Origin: Thalassolituus marinus
GTDB lineage: Bacteria; Pseudomonadota; Gammaproteobacteria; Pseudomonadales; Oceanobacteraceae
NCBI RefSeq assembly: GCF_020320395.1
Contig: NZ_JAEDAH010000042.1
Location: forward strand, 69,559 to 133,558
Reading direction: 5' to 3'
Length of the DNA: 64,000 nucleotides
A program made the position numbers and the translations under genes. Positions within the stretch are counted from its first letter, which is position 1, and each line of letters begins with the position of its first letter. The notes under the pieces were generated by a model, which saw only the letters and a program-made list of their open reading frames with translations, was not told the origin of the DNA and searched no databases. Shown piece after piece: positions 58,958 through 64,000 of this stretch.

Positions 58958-61381
58958 TTAAGGGGTAATGGTGATCACCATTTTCTGCTCATACAGACCA
59001 GACTTTCCTTCGGCGTAATAACAATTCGATATTTCATCAACCGCTAAAGCAGCCAACTCAACAGTAACATCCGTCGTTACCCCGGCAGGTACAGAAAAGC
59101 CAACCGTATCATCGCATTCCACCATCAGATCGGCAGCTTCGCCACTATCATTGATTCCTGCAACCCTGAAATGTGGTCGCAAGCCATAGTCACCACCAGC
59201 CAGCTCTGTTATTTCAAAGGTGCCGGTATCTGTATCGAGTGACGTAAATGCATGGTCATCGCCATAGTTCACAGCATCCATAATCCAACCACCATCACCC
59301 ACGCTGTCTGACGACGTTTCACCATCATACTTAGCTAGCTTTGCGTGAATTTCCATGCCGAAGCTTTCACCCAGCATCGCAGAATCAATCGTTCCGGTGA
59401 TTTTGGTTCCGGCAACAAGTGGTTTTACCAGTGGGTAATAGAGCACTTCGTTGGCAGCGTAAATAACGTCATCAATCAGTTCATCGGGATCTTGTGTACC
59501 GGGTACCCCTGTACCAGCATTCCCCGCATTAATACCGGCAAACTGATTACGGCAGTAAAAGTGATAATCGGCATTAGCCTCGTACTCATAATAGGCCGGT
59601 ACTGGTCGACGTTTTCCTGCAATAACCCCGAAGAAGTACATATCATCGCCATTAGCCTCTTCTTCTGACCAGCCGTCTGCCTGATACTTTTTCGCAGGGA
59701 TGCGGGCAAATTCAAAACTGCCATCTGTATCCGTAATGACATTAATTTCCTGATCTGCTGCGCCATAGTTCAGGTATAACGGCACACCTGCTGCTGGTAC
59801 AGCATCGGTTTCTCCCTGAGGCGTATAGTAGACTTTACCTGATACATTACAGGTTGATTCGGGTGACTGATCGCTGACCCGAATGGTTTTCACTGGCAAG
59901 TAATCCCAGACATTCTGATCAACAGGACTATCCTCATCGTCTTGCGGAGGTGTTGCGCTACCTGTGAAGTCAGCCAAACGTTCCTGTAAATCCGTTGGTA
60001 ATGCAGAAGTGCAACGGCTATCGACACCGGTATCTGTTTCATAACCAAAGAAGCCTGCACTTTGACATTCGACACCCAGAATCAAGTCACTGCTACTGGT
60101 AACAATTCCACTGTAAATATCGTCACCATTAACATTGCCGTTGTAATAGGTGTTTCCCTGGTAGTCGAGAAAGTGATCCTGATTCACTAAGCCATAAATT
60201 CGTACGCCAAGAATCTCAATGTGCTCTTCCATCAGTTTACCGACACCACCATCCGTGAAGTCAGCTTCAAGTTGGTCTGCAGCTGCCTGAGCGATTTGCT
60301 CAAACGTTTGATCTCCGGCATCAAATAACGTCGACACCAGAGTTTGTGTACGATTCAATTCAAATTCGATAATACTCACGCCTACAGCCATAACGACTTC
60401 TGCAGTGAGATCAGGAAAATCAGGCACAGCAGCGAGTATTGACGGAATATAGGATTCCGGGGCCCCAGCATCCAGCGCCCCCTGTTCAATCGCATCATCC
60501 ATCTGCTGCTGGCCAGCATCAATCTGGTTCTGAGAAGCTACCAGAATATCTGTCGCAGTTGCTCTGGCAATGGAATCCAGTGTCAGTTCCAGTACCTGAT
60601 ATTCTGGAGAGCTATTGTCCCCGAGACGATTTGCAAATTGCTCATCAAGGGTGTCATCCAGGCTCTGCAACGACGTCAAAATCCGGTTAACCGTATACAT
60701 CGCCAGATAACTGCGGAATACCGCAAGATCAGACTCCTCAAGCTCTGAAACAGGTGTATCTCCGTAGAGAGCAACGGGGTCTTGCTGTAAATCGTCTGCT
60801 GTTATCTCCCGGCCAATCTGAGCTGAGAACTGATTTATCAGCACCAGAATCTGTTCTTCCGTCAAAGCATAATTTGCCTGCAACGTAGTCGCAGGCGTCA
60901 TCAATGCTGGCGGAACGTCCGATTCTTCACTTTCCACCTCAACATCCTGAGAGACCACAACCGTCAGTGGCATCCCGTAGGGTTTACCGTCGTGCAGGCC
61001 GTATTGTGGTACCTGCCAGGAACCTTTGTTTTCTATAAGAACCTGAACTTCTGTGAACCCATCCGGCCACTCCCCCAGATCAAACTCACCGGTATCCGAC
61101 GTGATTGTGGAGGGTTCGTCGTTATCACAAGTACTGTTGAGGTTAAGATCGGCGCAAATCACTGCATTTGCGATATAAGGGTCCACCGCCAGCCCCGTCA
61201 ACGAAACTCGCTGAACCGTCACCGTCGCAGGAGTGCCAGTATTATCACCATCAGGAGTATTACCTCCGGCATCAGATGAGTCTGACGAGGGGCTACTGCA
61301 ACCCGATACTGTCATGCCTGCCACCAGCACAGCCAACAACAGCTTCTTGTTAATGCAGGCAAAAGGATATTCTGGCGTCAT
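58958..61381 (-). CDS. Large secreted lipoprotein of unknown function
   Basis: An 807-residue lipoprotein: signal peptide with lipobox TVSGC (cysteine near residue 28), an Asp/Gly/Thr-rich linker, then a beta domain (about 57-120) of the type LTGLAVDPYIANAVICADLNLN, a helical middle part (about 165-400) and two further beta-sandwich domains of carboxypeptidase-regulatory type (about 515-600 and 665-760: TDTDGSFEFARI; DTDTGTFEITELAGGDYGLR). About a dozen cysteines are scattered. No catalytic motif is visible; an adhesive or substrate-binding role on the cell surface is a guess. AGAGGA precedes the ATG. The whole gene with its terminator lies between 32-bp direct repeats, which suggests insertion. 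Confidence 0.8.
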   Translation of the reverse strand: MTPEYPFACINKKLLLAVLVAGMTVSGCSSPSSDSSDAGGNTPDGDNTGTPATVTVQRVSLTGLAVDPYIANAVICADLNLNSTCDNDEPSTITSDTGEFDLGEWPDGFTEVQVLIENKGSWQVPQYGLHDGKPYGMPLTVVVSQDVEVESEESDVPPALMTPATTLQANYALTEEQILVLINQFSAQIGREITADDLQQDPVALYGDTPVSELEESDLAVFRSYLAMYTVNRILTSLQSLDDTLDEQFANRLGDNSSPEYQVLELTLDSIARATATDILVASQNQIDAGQQQMDDAIEQGALDAGAPESYIPSILAAVPDFPDLTAEVVMAVGVSIIEFELNRTQTLVSTLFDAGDQTFEQIAQAAADQLEADFTDGGVGKLMEEHIEILGVRIYGLVNQDHFLDYQGNTYYNGNVNGDDIYSGIVTSSSDLILGVECQSAGFFGYETDTGVDSRCTSALPTDLQERLADFTGSATPPQDDEDSPVDQNVWDYLPVKTIRVSDQSPESTCNVSGKVYYTPQGETDAVPAAGVPLYLNYGAADQEINVITDTDGSFEFARIPAKKYQADGWSEEEANGDDMYFFGVIAGKRRPVPAYYEYEANADYHFYCRNQFAGINAGNAGTGVPGTQDPDELIDDVIYAANEVLYYPLVKPLVAGTKITGTIDSAMLGESFGMEIHAKLAKYDGETSSDSVGDGGWIMDAVNYGDDHAFTSLDTDTGTFEITELAGGDYGLRPHFRVAGINDSGEAADLMVECDDTVGFSVPAGVTTDVTVELAALAVDEISNCYYAEGKSGLYEQKMVITITP

Positions 61382-61630
61382 TGATAGTCCTCTTCGATCT
61401 TTAAAACCTCAGGCTGTTCAAAACATTGCCCGACCACTATGAATATGATCATTCAGCAAGTGAGTGAAATCAACAATGATGCCGGCTAATGCTGATCTGT
61501 AGCAGATTATATGCATCTATAAATGCTTCCGATCTTAACGAGAGTATTTATCAATCACTAAAACAAGATGTAAATCATTTATAAATGCTAGTGAATCGTA
61601 TGAACAATATGATCCATACCTTTGAAAATA
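61382..61630. other. A/T-rich non-coding leader of the lipoprotein gene
   Basis: No gene is supported. The stretch is much more A/T-rich than its surroundings and holds an imperfect repeat of TATAAATGCT (near 61517 and 61581). It is the likely promoter region of the lipoprotein gene, but no convincing -35/-10 pair was found. Confidence 0.5.
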
Positions 61631-61662
61631 TAAGCGGCCGTTATGTGCGGGATGTGTATTAA
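61631..61662 (+). repeat. 32-bp direct repeat, right copy
   Basis: Identical to 58825-58856. Here it is outside any gene and marks the right edge of the inserted 2.8-kb segment. Removing 58857-61662 would leave one intact reductase gene end followed by the sequence from 61663. Confidence 0.95.
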
Positions 61663-61692
61663 ATCGGCAGAATGAAGGCGGCCCTGATACAT

Positions 61693-61709
61693 GGTGGGCA
61701 GTGCCCACC
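61693..61709. terminator. Short hairpin between the insertion and the hydroxy-acid dehydrogenase gene
   Basis: Perfect arms GGTGGGC and GCCCACC with a three-base loop, 15 bases after the stop of the minus-strand dehydrogenase gene. No T-run follows, so it is only a weak terminator candidate. Confidence 0.4.
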
Positions 61710-61724
61710 GGTAATTTGGTGTTA

Positions 61725-62840
61725 TTAAAACCTGTCGGCAAACACATCCTGGCTGATCGCATCGATAGTCGCACAGCCAGTTAACGCCATCGCCATTTCC
61801 AGTTCTTCCTGAAAAATACGCAGCATATGAGCAACGCCCAGCGCACCGGCCACGGCCAGTGACCATAATTGCGGGCGACCAATACACACAGCATCGGCCC
61901 CGGCAGCCAGCGCCTTCACCACATCGGTACCGCGACGAATACCGCTGTCCATTAAGAGCGTCATATCCTTTCCGACAGCAATACGAATCGCTGGCAATAA
62001 GCTCAGTGTTGCTGGCACGCCGTCCAGCGTACGTCCACCGTGGTTGGAAATAATCAGGCCATCAAAGCCAATTTCCTGCAGCGCTTTTGCGTCTTCGGGA
62101 TGACTGATGCCTTTCGCCAGTAAGGGTAATGACGTCTGTTCGCGCAGCCACTTCAGATCATCGAGTGACGGCCGCTGTTTCATAAAGTGCTTGAATATAA
62201 CGCTCTCGCCCTCGGCCGCAGTATTCACGGACGTAGCAAATTCCACCAGGTTCTCTTCGCGCACGCCGTCCGGCAAACGGAAACCAGCGCGCTGAGCGCG
62301 GTTACGTACGCCGCTGACCGGCGCATCGAGGGTGATAACAATGGCCCGTGCATCGGCCTGAATGGCACGACGCAATAAGGTCTGGTTATCTTCACGCTGT
62401 GGCTGCCAGTAAAGCTGAAACCACCACTGCCCGGCATGCTGAGCAATCTGTTCCAGCGCAACGCTGCTGAGGGTACTGACAATCAGCGGCACATTCATCG
62501 CCGCAGCAGCCTGGGCCGTTGCTATTTCACCATATGGATGAAGCAAGCGCTGATGCGCAACCGGCGCCAGCAACAGTGGGCTGTCCAGTTCATAACCGAG
62601 AATGCGGGTGCGGGTATTGGCGGTGGAAAAATCACTTAATACACGGTTATAAATTGGCTGGCGGGCAAAGCTCTGCAGGTTTTCCGCCAGCGTATGTTCA
62701 TCTGCAGCGCCGCCACTGATATAGGCCCAGATATCATCGCGAATAAAATGACGGGCGTAGCGTTCATAGTCGCTGATGCTGACCAGATCCGGTGGAATGT
62801 AGTCCAGTGCGGGTTTTAAAATATGTTCATTATTCATCAA
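61725..62840 (-). CDS. FMN-dependent alpha-hydroxy-acid dehydrogenase
   Basis: A 371-residue TIM-barrel flavoenzyme of the lactate/glycolate oxidase family. Visible motifs: AYISGGAADEHTL near residue 39, PLLLAPVAHQRLLHP, WWFQLYWQPQRED, LPLLAKGISHPEDA (FMN lysine), and LIISNHGGRTLDGVPATLSLLPAI with the catalytic histidine and the substrate arginine, then LMDSGIRRGTDVVKALAAGADAVCIGRP. Substrate (L-lactate, another 2-hydroxy acid) and electron acceptor cannot be read from the sequence. It precedes piuC with 22 bases between the start here and the stop there... in the opposite sense: piuC lies upstream on the same strand, so the two may be co-transcribed. Confidence 0.88.
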   Translation of the reverse strand: MMNNEHILKPALDYIPPDLVSISDYERYARHFIRDDIWAYISGGAADEHTLAENLQSFARQPIYNRVLSDFSTANTRTRILGYELDSPLLLAPVAHQRLLHPYGEIATAQAAAAMNVPLIVSTLSSVALEQIAQHAGQWWFQLYWQPQREDNQTLLRRAIQADARAIVITLDAPVSGVRNRAQRAGFRLPDGVREENLVEFATSVNTAAEGESVIFKHFMKQRPSLDDLKWLREQTSLPLLAKGISHPEDAKALQEIGFDGLIISNHGGRTLDGVPATLSLLPAIRIAVGKDMTLLMDSGIRRGTDVVKALAAGADAVCIGRPQLWSLAVAGALGVAHMLRIFQEELEMAMALTGCATIDAISQDVFADRF

Positions 62841-62862
62841 AGCAGTCCTTAAGCTTCAATAC

Positions 62863-63543
62863 TCACACTTCGGCCCACTGACGCACCAGGTTGTGGTACA
62901 CCCCGGTAAGCTTGACCAGCTCAGGATTATCCGCGTTCTGCTGCTGCAAATTCTGCAATGATGTATCCATATCAAATAATAACCGGCGCTGCTCATCACT
63001 GCGGATCATGCTCTGAATCCAGAAAAAAGAAGCCAGACGACGGCCTGCGGTTACCGGCATTACCTGATGCAGACTAGTGGATGGATACAACACCGCATCA
63101 CCAGCCTGAAACTTAATCGACTGGCTACCATAGGTATCTTCGATAACCAGCTCACCGCCTTCGTACTCTTCGGGGTCGGAGAAGAATACTGTCATCGACA
63201 CATCGGTACGCACCTTCACCGGCGTGCCTGCCACCTGGCGAATGGCGTTATCCACATGCACACCAAAATTACCGCCGCCTTCGTAACAGTTAAACATCGG
63301 TGGATAAATTCGCAGCGGTAAAGCCGCCGACATAAATTTTGCATTACGTGCCAGCGCCGACAAAATCCGGTCGCCAAGCCTTTGAGCGGCTTCGGAATTT
63401 TCCGGCAGCTGATAATTATTTTTAACTTTTGCTGACTGATAGCCGGTGGTCACACTGCCATCGACCCAGTCGGAGTTGACCAGTACCTGACGAAATTCAT
63501 TCACTTGATCACGACTTAACAGGGCAGGAATTTTAATCAGCAT
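62863..63543 (-). CDS. piuC: Fe(II)/2-oxoglutarate-dependent dioxygenase, PiuC/YbiX family
   Basis: A 226-residue PKHD-type hydroxylase. The iron ligands are His96 and Asp98 (FGVHVDNAIR) and His159 (TSLHQVMPV), with the 2-oxoglutarate arginine just after (TAGRR, about 168-169). The start MLIKIPALLSRDQVNEFR and the YPPMFNCYEGGGNFG segment are characteristic of PiuC. In pseudomonads and E. coli relatives, this gene accompanies a catecholate-siderophore receptor (PiuA/Fiu) and responds to iron; here it lies directly downstream of a TonB receptor gene. Its substrate is not known. Confidence 0.92.
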   Translation of the reverse strand: MLIKIPALLSRDQVNEFRQVLVNSDWVDGSVTTGYQSAKVKNNYQLPENSEAAQRLGDRILSALARNAKFMSAALPLRIYPPMFNCYEGGGNFGVHVDNAIRQVAGTPVKVRTDVSMTVFFSDPEEYEGGELVIEDTYGSQSIKFQAGDAVLYPSTSLHQVMPVTAGRRLASFFWIQSMIRSDEQRRLLFDMDTSLQNLQQQNADNPELVKLTGVYHNLVRQWAEV

Positions 63544-63599
63544 AATGTGTGTCCGGCAGGCGTTAGCAAACGCAGGGTTAAATCATTTAAACAGAAACA

Positions 63600-63623
63600 G
63601 CCGCACCCGTTACCAGGTGCAGC
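63600..63623 (-). terminator. Terminator after the TonB-receptor gene
   Basis: Arms GCCGCACC and GGTGCAGC (one wobble pair) with an eight-base loop; on the minus strand the stem is followed by TGTTTCTGTTT. It begins 28 bases after the receptor stop. Confidence 0.65.
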
Positions 63624-63650
63624 CGTTGGTTCAGACGCTGATTATACGAA

Positions 63651-64000
63651 TCAGAAGCTGAAGTTGGTGCTCAGGCTGACATAACGACCTTCACCCGGTA
63701 CGGCGTGGCCGCCGCCCAGCAGATCGATGTATTCAACATCGGTCAGGTTAGAACCGTTCATCTGCACGCCCCACTGATCGTTAACCTGATAAGACACCAT
63801 CATGTCGAAGATCAGGTAATCGTCAGCGTATTCACGCGATGCAGGCACTGAACTGTTGTAACGCTTACCCATGTACTGGGCACCCAGACCAGCGGCCAGT
63901 TTGTCAGTAATCTGGTAACGACCCCAGGCACTGGCAGAGCTTTTCGGTGTGCGTGGCAGTTCGTTACCTTCCTGCGCTTCGTCGGCACCTTCTGCATTCA
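63651..64000 (-). CDS. TonB-dependent siderophore receptor (C-terminal part, runs off the right edge)
   Basis: About 115 C-terminal codons of an outer-membrane receptor. They read through NELPRTPKSSASAWGRYQIT, GLGAQYMGKRYNSS and the ending SNLTDVEYIDLLGGGHAVPG, then EGRYVSLSTNFSF with the terminal aromatic residue required for barrel assembly. The NLTDxxY and GRxxxxxxxxxF pattern is that of siderophore receptors, and the adjacent piuC suggests a PiuA/Fiu-type catecholate receptor. The N-terminal plug is outside the window, so the ligand is not fixed. Confidence 0.88.
   Translation of the reverse strand, partial: NAEGADEAQEGNELPRTPKSSASAWGRYQITDKLAAGLGAQYMGKRYNSSVPASREYADDYLIFDMMVSYQVNDQWGVQMNGSNLTDVEYIDLLGGGHAVPGEGRYVSLSTNFSF

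Overview
The window looks like the chromosome of a marine gammaproteobacterium, probably of the Oceanospirillales (Thalassolituus/Oceanobacter type). That placement is an inference from gene content and order: a gammaproteobacterial dcw cluster, a bioA/bioFHCD locus, a fused glucosylglycerol-phosphate synthase/phosphatase typical of salt-tolerant bacteria, and iron-linked TonB systems. No rRNA, tRNA, CRISPR array or complete transposase was recognised.

Layout. (1) 1-15,710, minus strand: a complete division and cell-wall cluster read mraZ-rsmH-ftsL-ftsI-murE-murF-mraY-murD-ftsW-murG-murC-ddlB-ftsQ-ftsA-ftsZ (ftsZ runs off the left edge). Most genes overlap by 1-23 bases. A well-formed sigma70 promoter and MraZ-type TGGG repeats precede mraZ. 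(2) 15.8-18.0 kb: a BacNav-type voltage-gated cation channel with an acidic selectivity filter, a DUF502 membrane protein and another small membrane protein. (3) 18.0-22.9 kb: biotin genes, bioA divergent from bioF-bioH-bioC-bioD, with a BirA operator between. (4) 23-32.5 kb: a double cyclic-nucleotide-binding/rhodanese fusion, a periplasmic binding protein, a peroxiredoxin, a TonB-like protein, an RND pump with its adaptor, and AraC- and TetR-type regulators. (5) 32.7-37.3 kb: the glycine cleavage operon gcvT-gcvH-gcvP.

(6) 37.3-43.0 kb is an accessory, repeat-rich island. REP/REPIN palindromes and a second direct-repeat family (core CGGACACCCAC, 11 copies, all in one orientation) punctuate a DUF2971 gene, a small lipoprotein, the stump of a Fic protein, the stump of a REP-associated transposase (RAYT), an orphan AHH-nuclease toxin with an Imm11 immunity gene, a di-heme cytochrome c peroxidase, and a duplicated 3' end of a second peroxidase gene. 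A BLUF photoreceptor gene lies just beyond. (7) 43.4-51.5 kb holds the most interesting candidate system. A lipoprotein that fuses a Lcl/DUF1566-like module to a di-heme peroxidase diverges, across a Fur-like box, from a 1076-residue helical lipoprotein and a TonB-dependent receptor. (8) 51.5-55.2 kb: glucosylglycerol-phosphate synthase/phosphatase and an MFS transporter. (9) 55.4-58.9 kb: a PepSY/DUF2271/DUF4198/flavoreductase operon behind a promoter that overlaps a Fur-like box. (10) 58.8-61.7 kb: a lipoprotein gene on a 2.8-kb segment bounded by a perfect 32-bp direct repeat of the end of the preceding reductase gene. (11) 61.7-64.0 kb: an alpha-hydroxy-acid dehydrogenase, a PiuC-type dioxygenase and the end of a TonB-dependent receptor, an iron-uptake set that continues beyond the window.

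All calls come from reading the sequence by eye. Family names rest on recognised motifs and remembered family features, not on database searches.
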